IMG/VR virus record: IMGVR_UViG_3300047673_000063
Location: 1-25,445 of that record
Strand: one strand, 5' to 3'
DNA from: a virus
DNA length: 25,445 bases
In this document: piece by piece, positions 1 to 7,627 of the stretch
How positions within the stretch are numbered: the first letter of the stretch is position 1
Layout: the number at the start of each line of letters is the position of its first letter
Program-made: the position numbers and the translations under genes
Notes under the pieces: model-generated
What the model was told of the DNA's origin: nothing
What the model saw: only the letters and a program-made list of their open reading frames with translations
The model's database searches: none

Positions 1-759
1 GCGATCAATTGCGAGGTGGAGCGAGTCACCATCCTGGCAGCCGCGACGATTGGCATTGAGGTTCAGAACGGAAGCTGGAACCGGGTAATTGACTGCTATG
101 TAACCGGAGTGGTTGGGAGTCATCACTTCCAGATGACGAATGAAACGAATAGCGAAGTGCGGGGTTGCAGGACCTACCTGCTGACGGGCAGCGGCTTCGG
201 TGTAAATCTGAACGGTTGCACATCGTGCCGAATCACAGGCTGCTTTGCACAGGATTCGGCGGCGGAAGGGATCAACATCACCAATTCGAGCAGTTGCATC
301 ATCTCGGGGTGCACGGTGCGCTGGACTGGCTCCCAATCGCAGGATTTTGGTATGTCTATTGAGGCTTCGACCGGTGGGTCGAGCAGCCTGAACATCATTT
401 CCAACAACGTCGTCCTGCGATCTGGCAAGTCGGGGATCGCTATTGCCGGCTCACAGACATCTAACGCCGCGAATATTGTGACCGGAAACAGCATTTTCTC
501 GGCTGGAATGCTAGGGCTGCCGAACGACGGCGGCATTCTGATCTATCAGAACACCGGAACTGCGACGCAGAACGTAGTGGAAAACAACGTCATCTATGGG
601 GATGGGGTGCATACGCGGTATGGCGTTCTGGAATCGAACGCCTATGGCAGCGCGCCGAACGGTAATCGGATTGCGCTGAACGGCGTATTCAATGTGACGG
701 TGGCGAACGTGAGCACCGTAGGCGCGGCGACTGTTTCGTTTATACCGGCTGGTTGGTAA
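1..759 (+). CDS. Tailspike-like right-handed beta-helix protein, C-terminal part (5' end outside window)
   Basis: The frame is open from base 1, with no stop before the first possible GTG at 16, so the gene begins upstream and only about 252 C-terminal residues are seen. The translation is a chain of short Asn-, Gly-, Ser- and Val-rich strands with recurring turns such as NNVVLRSGKSGIAI, NSIFSAG and NNVIYGDGVHTRYGV. This is typical of parallel beta-helix (pectate-lyase-like) folds used in phage tailspikes to bind or cleave surface polysaccharide. The last residues form a short beta-rich end. No catalytic residues can be assigned because the helix start is missing. It lies upstream of the portal gene and is followed at once by a second adhesin-like gene, which fits a receptor-binding role. 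It could instead be a beta-helix protein without enzyme activity. Confidence 0.7.
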   Translation, partial: AINCEVERVTILAAATIGIEVQNGSWNRVIDCYVTGVVGSHHFQMTNETNSEVRGCRTYLLTGSGFGVNLNGCTSCRITGCFAQDSAAEGINITNSSSCIISGCTVRWTGSQSQDFGMSIEASTGGSSSLNIISNNVVLRSGKSGIAIAGSQTSNAANIVTGNSIFSAGMLGLPNDGGILIYQNTGTATQNVVENNVIYGDGVHTRYGVLESNAYGSAPNGNRIALNGVFNVTVANVSTVGAATVSFIPAGW

Positions 760-772
760 CTTGAGGAATGAA

Positions 773-1747
773 ATGAAAAAGCTACTCATCGGCGCTATTG
801 CGCTTCTAACAGCGATCACTGGATGGGGTACAACGCTCAATCCGGTCCAGTTGCTAAACCCTGCTGGATCGACTTCCGGCCAGGTTGTTCTTTCTTCTGG
901 GCCATCGAGCACAGTCACATGGGGCAGCCTTCCGGCATCCTCTCTTGCCGCGCAGGCTGCAAATACAGTCGTCTCAAATGCTACTGGTTCATCTGCCTCG
1001 CCTACCGCGTTTGTCATGCCAAGTTGCAGCGCGGCCGGCAACGCATTGCAATGGACAAGCGGTTCCGGGTTCTCATGCGCATCCGGTGCAACCTCCGGTC
1101 GGCTGATCGGCATTCAGGTCTTTACTGCGGGCGGCACATACACGCCTACGGCGGGCACGAATAGCGTAGTCGTCGAGGCAGTTGGCGGCGGCGGCGGTGG
1201 TGGTGGCGCTGCTGCAAGTGGGGCCGGCGGAGCAGGTGGTGGGGCCGGCGCATATGCGAAAGTCAGAATTACAAGCGCATTTTCTGGCGTTACGGTCACG
1301 ATCGGTGCGGCAGGCGCAGCGGGGACGGCAGGCGCCAATGCTGGAGGTGCTGGCGGTGCGACTTCGTTTGGGGCAATCGTGTCATGCCCGGGTGGCTCTG
1401 GTGGGAATGGGGGAACGACAACAGCCACCATTGGATTCACGATCACGGGCGGCAATGGTGGTGGCACGCCGACAATATCGGGCGCGACAACGCTTATCAG
1501 TTCGCAGGGGTCATCTGGAGGCTACGGACTGACCGGATCGAACTTAGAAATTCCTGGTATCGGAGCCGCTTCTGTTATTGGGCAGACCTCCAATCAGCAA
1601 TTCGCGGCCGGCGCATCGTCGCTGCCTGGCATCGCAGGTGTTGGGCCTGGATCGGGCGGCAGTGGCGGAGCAACGGGCGGAACTGGCGCGGCGGCCGCAG
1701 GTGGCGCAGGTAAGGCCGGTCTCGTCATCGTCTACGAATATAACTGA
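773..1747 (+). CDS. Glycine-rich phage adhesin-like protein with signal-peptide-like N-terminus
   Basis: The ATG at 773 is chosen over the in-frame TTG at 761 because GAGG at 763-766 is well spaced and the product then opens with a signal-like sequence, MKKLLIGAIALLTAITGWG. Residues ~20-120 form a Ser/Thr/Ala-rich segment with a Cys pair (PSC and FSC). From ~120 a glycine-rich domain begins at FTAGGTYTPTAGTNSVVVEA and runs through long Gly/Ala tracts to a closing strand, GLVIVYEYN. The same domain type ends the tail fibre at 18817-19941. Glycine-rich terminal domains of this kind occur in phage tail fibres and tip adhesins. The secretion-type leader is odd for a virion protein. It could be a virion adhesin with a hydrophobic N-terminus or a protein exported by the lysogen. 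Exact function unknown. Confidence 0.65.
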   Translation: MKKLLIGAIALLTAITGWGTTLNPVQLLNPAGSTSGQVVLSSGPSSTVTWGSLPASSLAAQAANTVVSNATGSSASPTAFVMPSCSAAGNALQWTSGSGFSCASGATSGRLIGIQVFTAGGTYTPTAGTNSVVVEAVGGGGGGGGAAASGAGGAGGGAGAYAKVRITSAFSGVTVTIGAAGAAGTAGANAGGAGGATSFGAIVSCPGGSGGNGGTTTATIGFTITGGNGGGTPTISGATTLISSQGSSGGYGLTGSNLEIPGIGAASVIGQTSNQQFAAGASSLPGIAGVGPGSGGSGGATGGTGAAAAGGAGKAGLVIVYEYN

Positions 1748-1755
1748 GGTCAATC

Positions 1756-2037
1756 ATGAACCACACCACAGCAGGCTTCACCTACAAGCAGACCATCACC
1801 TCTGGCAACGTGTGCAAGGTGGATGGGATCATGGGCGGCATCTTCGTCAGCTCGGCGAGCAATACGCCGACGATCACGGTCTACGACGACGCGGCGAACG
1901 GGACGAACACGAAGATCGTCGATACGTTCACGCCGGTAGCCGGTACGTGGTATCCGCTGCCGTTTGCCTTCTCGGCTGGTCTGAACGTGGTCATCGGCGG
2001 CACGGTTTCGGCCACTGTCGGCTTTATCTCGGGCTGA
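1756..2037 (+). CDS. Small beta-rich hypothetical phage protein
   Basis: This 93-residue protein starts at the ATG at 1756; the GAGG overlapping the previous stop (1745-1748) serves as ribosome binding site. The sequence is Thr-, Gly- and Val-rich, with alternating hydrophobic strands (PTITVYDDAANG, TWYPLPFAFSAGLNVVIGG), and has no charged helices, membrane segment or catalytic motif. It looks like a single beta-sandwich domain. Its place between adhesin-type genes and the portal gene, with four bases to the portal ATG, suggests a minor structural part such as a spike or fibre accessory. I do not recognise the family with certainty and assign no function. Confidence 0.6.
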   Translation: MNHTTAGFTYKQTITSGNVCKVDGIMGGIFVSSASNTPTITVYDDAANGTNTKIVDTFTPVAGTWYPLPFAFSAGLNVVIGGTVSATVGFISG

Positions 2038-2041
2038 AATC

Positions 2042-4315
2042 ATGACTGAAGCGCGCGCACAGGGCGATACGCAGCTCTCGACCGACAACACCGTCACGCG
2101 ATGGGTGAAGGAGATCGAGCTATACGAATCCAAGGCTTCCGAATGGGAGACCAAGGCGAAGAAGATCCTGCGCCGGTACAAGGACGAGCGTAACGCGCGC
2201 GAGGGCAAGGAAAGCCGCTACAACGTGCTGTGGTCGAATATCCAGACGCTGCTGCCGGCGCTCTATTCGAAGAACCCGAAGCCCGATTTTCAGCGCCGGT
2301 TCCTCGATGCCGATCCCGTCGGCCGTGTTACGTGCCAGATTCTTGAGCGTGCAACGAGTTTCACGCTCGACAAGGAAGATTTCTTCCTGACCGCGCGCCA
2401 GTGCGTGACCGATCGCCTGCTGCCGGGCCGCGGTACGGTCTGGATTCGCTATGTGCCGCACTTCGCCGAGGGTGGCGAGGGCATGCTTGGCAATGAAGGC
2501 CCGGAAATCGACGATGACGCGGACGCCAATCAGGCGCCTGACGTTGAGCAGCATGCATCGAGCGGCGAGCCCATCGTTGATGTCGAATATGAGGAAATCG
2601 ACATCGATTATGTGCACTGGTCGGACTTCGGGCACACCATCGCGCGCACCTGGCAGGAAGTCCGCGCTGTGTGGCGCATCTGCTATCTGACGCGGCCGGA
2701 ACTGGTCAAGCGTTTCGGCGCGGAAAAGGGCGGGCGCGTGCCGCTCGACTACAAGCCCGAGGATCTGAAGGGGCAGGAAGTCACCGAATACCAGCAGAAG
2801 GCCCGAATCTACGAGATCTGGGACAAGAGCACGAAAAAGGTGATCTGGCTGTCCAAGGGAATGATGTTCGAGACGCTCGACGAGCGCGACGACATGCTGG
2901 GGCTTGAAGGCTTCTTCCCCTGCCCGCGTCCGATGCTTCCGAACCACGCGAACGACACGGTTATACCGGTCCCCGACTACGCGATGTATCAGGATCAGGC
3001 GAATCAGCTTGACGATCTGACATCGCGCGCGAAACTGCTTGCTGATGCGCTGCGCGTGGTGGGCGTCTACGATTCGAGCACGCCGGGTTTGCAGCAACTA
3101 TTGTCGGGCGGCTATGAAAACCGGCTCGTTCCGGTCGATTCGTGGGCAGCATTCGCCGAGAAGGGCGGCATGAAAGGCGCGGTAGAGCTACTGCCGATGG
3201 ACATGATCGCGCAGACACTGCTGAGCCTCTACGACACGCGCGAGAAGGTCAAGCAGGACCTATATGAGATCACCGGCATGGCCGACATCATCCGTGGCTC
3301 GACTGATCCAGACGAAACCTATGGCGCGCAGAAGATCAAGTCGAACTGGGCGTCGATCAGGCTCGTTGACATGCAGGCCGAGGTTCAGCGTTTCGCTCGC
3401 GATGTCGTCGTGCTGGTGGCTGAAGTGCTGGCGAACCAGTTTGACATCAAGACGCTTGCCGAGATTTCCGGCTATCCGCTAATGACGCAGCAGGAAAAGC
3501 AGATCGCGCAGATGATCCAGCAGGCGGGCGGCCAGCTTCCCGACGACATGGAAAAGCCGTTCACTGAGCCGACATGGGAAGAGGTCGATAAGCTCCTGCG
3601 CGATTCCAATATGCGTCATTTCCGGCTCGACATCGAGACCGATTCGACGCTGAAGATGGACCAGATGCAGGAGAAGCAGGACCGCACTGAATTCCTGACG
3701 GCGGTCGGCGGCTTCCTGAAGTCGGCAGACGGTGCAGACCCGTCACTCATGCCGCTGCTCGGGCAGATGCTGATGTTTGCCGTTCGAGCTTTCCCTGTTG
3801 GCAAGCAGATGGAATCCTGCCTGCAGGAGACGGTGGACGCGCTTGAGAAGCGGGCCAAGCAGGCGATGCAGAATCCGCAGCCGAATCCTGAGCAGGTCAA
3901 GGCGCAGACGCAACTTCAGATCGCGCAGGGCAAGCAGCAGGGCGATATGCAGGCAGAGCAGTTGCGCGGCCAGATCGAGATGAAGAAGCTGCAGCAGGAG
4001 GCCGAGAACGACCGCCAGAAGGCCCAGCTAGACGCATGGGTAGCGCAGATGGAGCAGCGCGCGCAGGCCCAGCAGGCGGCACAGGAGCAGCAGCTTGAAG
4101 CTCAACGTAATGCGATGGACGCGCAGAATCAGGTGATGATCGAGCGCATGAAGGCGCACATGGAGCAGCAGACGGAAGGGCTGAAGCAGTCCATGGCCGT
4201 CCTGATCGCGCAGATGAACAACGCGCGCGCCATCGAAGTTGCCGAAATCGGCGCTCAGTCGGCGCTCGATACCGCACAAATCAGCGCGGCGAATGCCGCA
4301 ACCTCGGGGGAATGA
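2042..4315 (+). CDS. Portal protein (podovirus, P22-like size)
   Basis: The 757-residue product is the expected size for a large podovirus portal (P22 portal is about 725). A portal is a dodecameric ring at one capsid vertex that gates DNA entry and exit and seats the tail. The N-terminal half has the usual pattern: a helical start (WVKEIELYESKASEWETKAK), RYNVLWSNIQTLLPALYSKNP, a stem/clip-like region, then YDTREKVKQDLYEITGMADI followed by RGSTDPDETYGAQ, which is characteristic of phage portals of this class. From about residue 620 to the end the protein is a Gln/Ala/Glu/Met-rich helical segment, consistent with the C-terminal barrel of P22-type portals. It begins four bases after the previous stop, and its stop overlaps the start of the zinc ribbon gene. 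The terminase genes expected nearby are not in the window. Confidence 0.9.
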   Translation: MTEARAQGDTQLSTDNTVTRWVKEIELYESKASEWETKAKKILRRYKDERNAREGKESRYNVLWSNIQTLLPALYSKNPKPDFQRRFLDADPVGRVTCQILERATSFTLDKEDFFLTARQCVTDRLLPGRGTVWIRYVPHFAEGGEGMLGNEGPEIDDDADANQAPDVEQHASSGEPIVDVEYEEIDIDYVHWSDFGHTIARTWQEVRAVWRICYLTRPELVKRFGAEKGGRVPLDYKPEDLKGQEVTEYQQKARIYEIWDKSTKKVIWLSKGMMFETLDERDDMLGLEGFFPCPRPMLPNHANDTVIPVPDYAMYQDQANQLDDLTSRAKLLADALRVVGVYDSSTPGLQQLLSGGYENRLVPVDSWAAFAEKGGMKGAVELLPMDMIAQTLLSLYDTREKVKQDLYEITGMADIIRGSTDPDETYGAQKIKSNWASIRLVDMQAEVQRFARDVVVLVAEVLANQFDIKTLAEISGYPLMTQQEKQIAQMIQQAGGQLPDDMEKPFTEPTWEEVDKLLRDSNMRHFRLDIETDSTLKMDQMQEKQDRTEFLTAVGGFLKSADGADPSLMPLLGQMLMFAVRAFPVGKQMESCLQETVDALEKRAKQAMQNPQPNPEQVKAQTQLQIAQGKQQGDMQAEQLRGQIEMKKLQQEAENDRQKAQLDAWVAQMEQRAQAQQAAQEQQLEAQRNAMDAQNQVMIERMKAHMEQQTEGLKQSMAVLIAQMNNARAIEVAEIGAQSALDTAQISAANAATSGE

Positions 4316-4728
4316 TGCCGCTCTATACCTATCGCTGCACCATCTGTGACCACGATCGGCAGGAGTTTCGAAAGATCGCAGACCGGGACCGCGCGCCCGA
4401 ATGCGACAGAGAGACTATCCCCGAGGATCTTGGCGAGGACGAAGAAAGCATGCGGTGGACTTGCGGCCATGAGATGCAGCGCATCATCGAAGCGCCTATG
4501 GTCGCGCCCGACATCGGCCCATATCAGGCGGTCGCCGTCGATGTCGCCACCGGCAAGCCGCCAGTGATCAACAGCCGCAGCGCGCACCGAGACTTCCTGA
4601 AGCGCAACGGCTATACGGAAGTCGGAAACGAGCGCGTCGGACGCAAGCCCGGCGAGGTACGCGGCGATTTCAACCTGCGCAAGGAACTGACGAAGGCCAC
4701 GCGCGAAGTCTTGGGGAGGGGGAAATGA
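4315..4728 (+). CDS. FmdB-type zinc ribbon protein
   Basis: Two adjacent ATGs (4312 and 4315) are possible. The second is preferred because it gives better spacing to the GGGGG at 4306-4310 and the usual family start MPLYTYRC. The N-terminus holds CTIC (Cys8 and Cys11), then Cys30 and a CGHEM segment with Cys50, which fits a zinc ribbon of the FmdB regulatory type with a long acidic insertion between its knuckles. The basic C-terminal half (NSRSAHRDFLKRNGYTEVG, then KELTKATREVLGRGK) could contact nucleic acid or the portal. Phages of this kind often carry such a gene next to the portal gene. Its start overlaps the portal stop (TGATG), implying translational coupling. The role in the virion or host is not established. 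Confidence 0.75.
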   Translation: MPLYTYRCTICDHDRQEFRKIADRDRAPECDRETIPEDLGEDEESMRWTCGHEMQRIIEAPMVAPDIGPYQAVAVDVATGKPPVINSRSAHRDFLKRNGYTEVGNERVGRKPGEVRGDFNLRKELTKATREVLGRGK

Positions 4729-4868
4729 TCGGCGCTTTCATGCCGCGCCTTCTGGCGCAACTTCAGCAGATCAAGATGCAGGCGATGCAGCAGGCGATGC
4801 AGCAACAGCAGCCACCGCAAGCGCCACCGATGCCGCCGCAAGGCATGCCACCGCAGCAGATGCATTGA
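4725..4868 (+). CDS. 47-residue Gln/Met/Pro-rich miniprotein
   Basis: An ATG at 4725 overlaps the stop of the zinc ribbon gene (ATGA) and is preceded by a strong purine-rich site, GGGGAGGGGG, at 4713-4722. The frame runs to TGA at 4866-4868. The product begins MIGAFMPRLLAQLQQIKMQA, continues with MQQ repeats and ends in a Pro-rich tail (PPQAPPMPPQGMPPQQMH). Its helical Gln/Met half resembles the C-terminus of the portal. The very good ribosome binding site, the coupling overlap and the position between portal and scaffold genes argue for a real gene. It may be a small helical head-assembly or connector factor; no family is recognised. Confidence 0.6.
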   Translation: MIGAFMPRLLAQLQQIKMQAMQQAMQQQQPPQAPPMPPQGMPPQQMH

Positions 4869-4882
4869 TTGCCGTCCAGATT

Positions 4883-4919
4883 CCCGCTACCTAGCATGTA
4901 CCGCATGCAAATAAGCGGG
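4883..4919 (+). promoter_or_regulatory. Two-tier hairpin overlapping the scaffold gene ribosome binding site
   Basis: The outer stem pairs CCCGCT (4883-4888) with AGCGGG (4914-4919). The inner stem pairs GCATG (4894-4898) with CATGC (4904-4908), closing a TACCG loop. The two stems are separated by a symmetric 5 x 5 internal loop (ACCTA and AAATA). The 3' arm supplies the only purine-rich site (GCGGGG, 4915-4920), seven bases before the scaffold ATG at 4928, so folding would hide the ribosome binding site. The pairing is read directly from the sequence; a control role is inference. Confidence 0.5.
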
Positions 4920-4927
4920 GATTGGAA

Positions 4928-5959
4928 ATGACGGTCGAAAGTCAGGTGGGCGAAACGGGCGAAGTCGGGCAGGAAACAGAGCTGTCACTGCGCGACGAAC
5001 TGGTCAAGAACCTCGCCGATCTGAAGGGCGATCCTGAGGCTGTCGAGCCAGTTGTAAAGCCGACGGAAACGAAGGTTGTCGAGCCCACTGACGCCGCGCC
5101 GAATAAGGCCGCGAGCGAGACCAAAGAGCCGAATACAGCCGAATCGTCGAGCGAGTCGAAAGCCAAAGCCCCGCAGTCCTGGTCGGCCGCCGAAAAAGCG
5201 CATTGGGACAAGATCCCGCCCGAAGTTCAGGCCGTCATCGCGCGCCGCGAGGAAGAAGCGCACCGCGGCATCACGACGCTCGGCCAGGATGCTGCGCTCG
5301 GCAAGAAGCTCAAAGACGTAATTAACCCCTATCTCCCGATGATCCGCGCAGAAGGCGGCGACGAAGCCGGCGCGGTTCGGGATCTTCTCCAGACTGCCTA
5401 CATTCTGCGCACGGCCGGCCCCGAACAGAAGATTGGCGTTTTCCGGCACCTGGCAGGACAGTTTGGAGTGGATTTAGCAGTCGCTGCGCAAGGCGTCCCG
5501 CAAGTTAGCCCCGAGTTGCAATCACTCCGCCAGGAGCTTGCCCAACTCAAAGGCCATCTGACGAGCACCGAGCAGCAGCAACATCAGCAGATACAGGGGC
5601 AGGCTCAAGCCATGATCGAAGCCTTCGCTGCCGATCCTAAGAACGAGTTCTACGAACAGGTGAAGCCGCTCATGGCCCATCTCCTGGTCGCGGGACAGGC
5701 TAAGGATATGCAGGAGGCGTACGACATGGCGTGCCATGCGAACCCTGATGTTCGTTCCACAATTCTGACCCGCCAGCAGGCGGATGCAGAGGCGAAGCGG
5801 GCAGCCGAGGCGAGAGCCAAAGCTGATGCGAAGCGTAAAGCGGCAGGATCAATCAGCGGATCACCGGCGGGCACTGTCTCGACGACGATTGCAGCGAACC
5901 CTGACCTCTCCCTGCGCGATCAATTGCGGCAAGCGATGCGCGCCGCGACAACTTCGTAA
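4928..5959 (+). CDS. Probable scaffolding protein
   Basis: The ATG at 4928 is preferred to the in-frame TTG at 4922 because of spacing from GGGG at 4917-4920. The 343-residue product is highly charged, with a disordered acidic N-terminus rich in Glu, Thr, Pro and Val (VGETGEVGQETELS, VEPVVKPTETKVVEPT), a middle helical segment with PQSWSAAEKAHWDKIPPEV followed by QAVIARREEEAHRG, a Gln-rich helix (STEQQQHQQIQGQAQAMIEA) and a basic Ala/Lys/Arg coiled coil near the end. Its place between portal and major capsid genes and its composition fit a scaffold that directs procapsid assembly and then leaves or is degraded. The WSAAEKAHW and HRGI elements recur in phage proteins at this position. The motif LSLRDxL occurs near both ends. 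Confidence is good for the role, moderate for family. Confidence 0.75.
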   Translation: MTVESQVGETGEVGQETELSLRDELVKNLADLKGDPEAVEPVVKPTETKVVEPTDAAPNKAASETKEPNTAESSSESKAKAPQSWSAAEKAHWDKIPPEVQAVIARREEEAHRGITTLGQDAALGKKLKDVINPYLPMIRAEGGDEAGAVRDLLQTAYILRTAGPEQKIGVFRHLAGQFGVDLAVAAQGVPQVSPELQSLRQELAQLKGHLTSTEQQQHQQIQGQAQAMIEAFAADPKNEFYEQVKPLMAHLLVAGQAKDMQEAYDMACHANPDVRSTILTRQQADAEAKRAAEARAKADAKRKAAGSISGSPAGTVSTTIAANPDLSLRDQLRQAMRAATTS

Positions 5960-5977
5960 CCCTCTTGGAGTCACATC

Positions 5978-6967
5978 ATGGCCCTGCAAAATCCGTCGAG
6001 CACTCTCACGGAAATTGTCACGACCACGCTTCGCAATCGCACCGGGAAGCTGGCTGACAACATCACGAAGAACAACGCCCTGTTGTTCCGCCTCCGCAAG
6101 CGCGGCAACGTCAAGACCGTTTCCGGCGGTCGGACCATCGTTCAGGAACTCGAATACGCCGAAAACGGCACGTTCAAGCGCTACAGCGGTTATGAAGCGC
6201 TGAACATTTCGCCGTCCGACGTGTTCACCGGCGCGGAATACAACTACGCGCAGGCAGCCGTGGCCGTCTCGATCTCCGGTCTGGAACAACTCCAGAACAC
6301 CGGCGAGGAAGCGATCATCGACCTGCTCGAATCGCGTATCAAGAACGCGGAAAAGACGCTCGTCAACAACATCGCGCTCGACTGCTACTCGGACGGCACC
6401 GCTGATGGCGGACGGCAGATTGGCGGCCTCGCGCTGCTCGTGTCGAACACGCCGACGACCGGCGTGGTGGGTGGCATCGACGCATCGACGACCGTCGGCA
6501 GCTTCTGGCGCAACCTGAAGTTCTCGGGTGTCACGGACGGCGGCGGCGCCACGACCTCGGCGAACATCCAGTCGTACATGAACCGCCTGTACGTGCAGCT
6601 CGTGCGTCAGACGGACAAGCCGGATCTGATCATCGCCGACAACAACTATTTCCGTCTGTATCTGGAATCGTTGCAGGCCATCCAGCGCATCACGTCGAAC
6701 GAAATGGGCGAAGCGGGCTTCGACTCGCTGAAGTACATGAATTCGGACGTGGTGCTCGACGGCGGCTTCGGCGGCGGCGCACCGGCAAGCACGATGTATT
6801 TCCTGAACACGGATTACATCTACTTCCGCCCGCACGTCGATCGCAACTTTGCACCGATCGGCGACGACCGGTATGCAGTCAATCAGGACGCGATGGTCAA
6901 GCTGGTCGGCTTCGCCGGCAACATGACCACGTCCAATCGCCGCCTTCAGGGCGTGCTGATCGCCTAA
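5978..6967 (+). CDS. Major capsid protein
   Basis: The 329-residue product starts at ATG 5978 with TTGGAG upstream. It follows the scaffold gene directly and has the features of a phage capsid shell protein: an N-terminal helical stretch with TTLRNRTGKLADNITKNNAL, a basic loop (RLRKRGNVKTVSGGRTIVQE), a long alpha-helical spine region (NTGEEAIIDLLESRIKNAEK) and beta-rich C-terminal parts with DLIIADNNYFRLYLESLQAI. The C-terminal portion contains YIYFRPHVDRNFAPIG, like the terminal strands of related podovirus shells. Size and gene order (scaffold, capsid, small decoration protein) resemble Bordetella phage BPP-1-type heads, which have an HK97-like fold with altered topology; that relationship is inference. 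No protease gene is seen nearby, so the shell may be built without proteolytic maturation. Confidence 0.85.
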   Translation: MALQNPSSTLTEIVTTTLRNRTGKLADNITKNNALLFRLRKRGNVKTVSGGRTIVQELEYAENGTFKRYSGYEALNISPSDVFTGAEYNYAQAAVAVSISGLEQLQNTGEEAIIDLLESRIKNAEKTLVNNIALDCYSDGTADGGRQIGGLALLVSNTPTTGVVGGIDASTTVGSFWRNLKFSGVTDGGGATTSANIQSYMNRLYVQLVRQTDKPDLIIADNNYFRLYLESLQAIQRITSNEMGEAGFDSLKYMNSDVVLDGGFGGGAPASTMYFLNTDYIYFRPHVDRNFAPIGDDRYAVNQDAMVKLVGFAGNMTTSNRRLQGVLIA

Positions 6968-6979
6968 GGGAGAAACGAA

Positions 6980-7561
6980 ATGTCTTTCATTGCATATGAC
7001 AACACCTTGGGCGTCGTCAAGCTGACGGATGTCGACACTGCTGGTCCCGGTCCTGTCAACCTCGTGGCCGGCACGGGCTCGGGTCGTCAGTCGTTCAGCT
7101 TCGAGATCATGCGCGGCTATGACGCGGCATTGGGCGGCGGCGAATTCGTCTACGCCCAGGCCACCGGCACGATTGCGGCCGGCACGGTCTGCCAGTTCAA
7201 CCAGTCGCTCACGAACGGCGCGATCATCAACGGCGCGGCGGCATGGGCTGGTACGGCAAACAGCGGCGACGTGATCGGCGTGGCTGTGTCGGCCATGACG
7301 GCCAATCAGTGGGGCTGGTTCCAGGTCAGCGGCAACGCCATTGTCACCTGCCAGGGTGCGCCGGTTGCAGGCAACCCGGTGTACTGGCAGGCCGCCGGCG
7401 TCGTCAGCCCGACCGCAGTGGCTGGCAAGCAGTTGCTCGGCGCGAAGTTCGCTACGGCTCCGGCTGTCACGCTCGGCAGTGGTTCGAACGCAGTCGTTCT
7501 GTCGGCCACGCAGGCTGTCCTGCTGCTTGACCGCTGCACCGCACAGCCGGCTATCACGTAA
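6980..7561 (+). CDS. Probable capsid decoration (cement) protein
   Basis: The 193-residue product has a strong ribosome binding site (AAGGGAG, 6966-6972) just ahead of ATG 6980 and follows the capsid gene by 12 bases. It is Gly-, Ala- and Val-rich and almost entirely beta-strand (GEFVYAQATGTIAAGTVCQF, QWGWFQVSGNAIVTC, NPVYWQAAGVVSPTA), like DUF2190-type and other head stabilising proteins that bind the capsid exterior. Few charged residues and no enzymatic motif are present. The terminator at 7581-7604 follows it, so capsid and decoration genes share a transcript end that would favour high, matched output. It could alternatively be a head fibre base. Confidence 0.65.
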   Translation: MSFIAYDNTLGVVKLTDVDTAGPGPVNLVAGTGSGRQSFSFEIMRGYDAALGGGEFVYAQATGTIAAGTVCQFNQSLTNGAIINGAAAWAGTANSGDVIGVAVSAMTANQWGWFQVSGNAIVTCQGAPVAGNPVYWQAAGVVSPTAVAGKQLLGAKFATAPAVTLGSGSNAVVLSATQAVLLLDRCTAQPAIT

Positions 7562-7580
7562 TCCACGCGGCAGCATCTTC

Positions 7581-7604
7581 GGAGGGCTTCGGCCCTCCCT
7601 TTTT
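7581..7604 (+). terminator. Intrinsic (rho-independent) terminator after capsid/decoration genes
   Basis: A perfect 7-bp stem, GGAGGGC (7581-7587) with GCCCTCC (7592-7598), encloses a stable TTCG tetraloop and is followed by C then five Ts (7600-7604). This is a textbook intrinsic terminator in the middle of the late operon, 20 bases after the decoration stop. Partial read-through would lower expression of the tail genes relative to capsid genes. Confidence 0.9.
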
Positions 7605-7627
7605 CCCTCATCTGGAGACTCACCACC

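Noticed and set aside
2120-3097. Open frame on the - strand (325 codons) opposite the portal gene
   Set aside because: Antisense shadow of the portal; no domain pattern.
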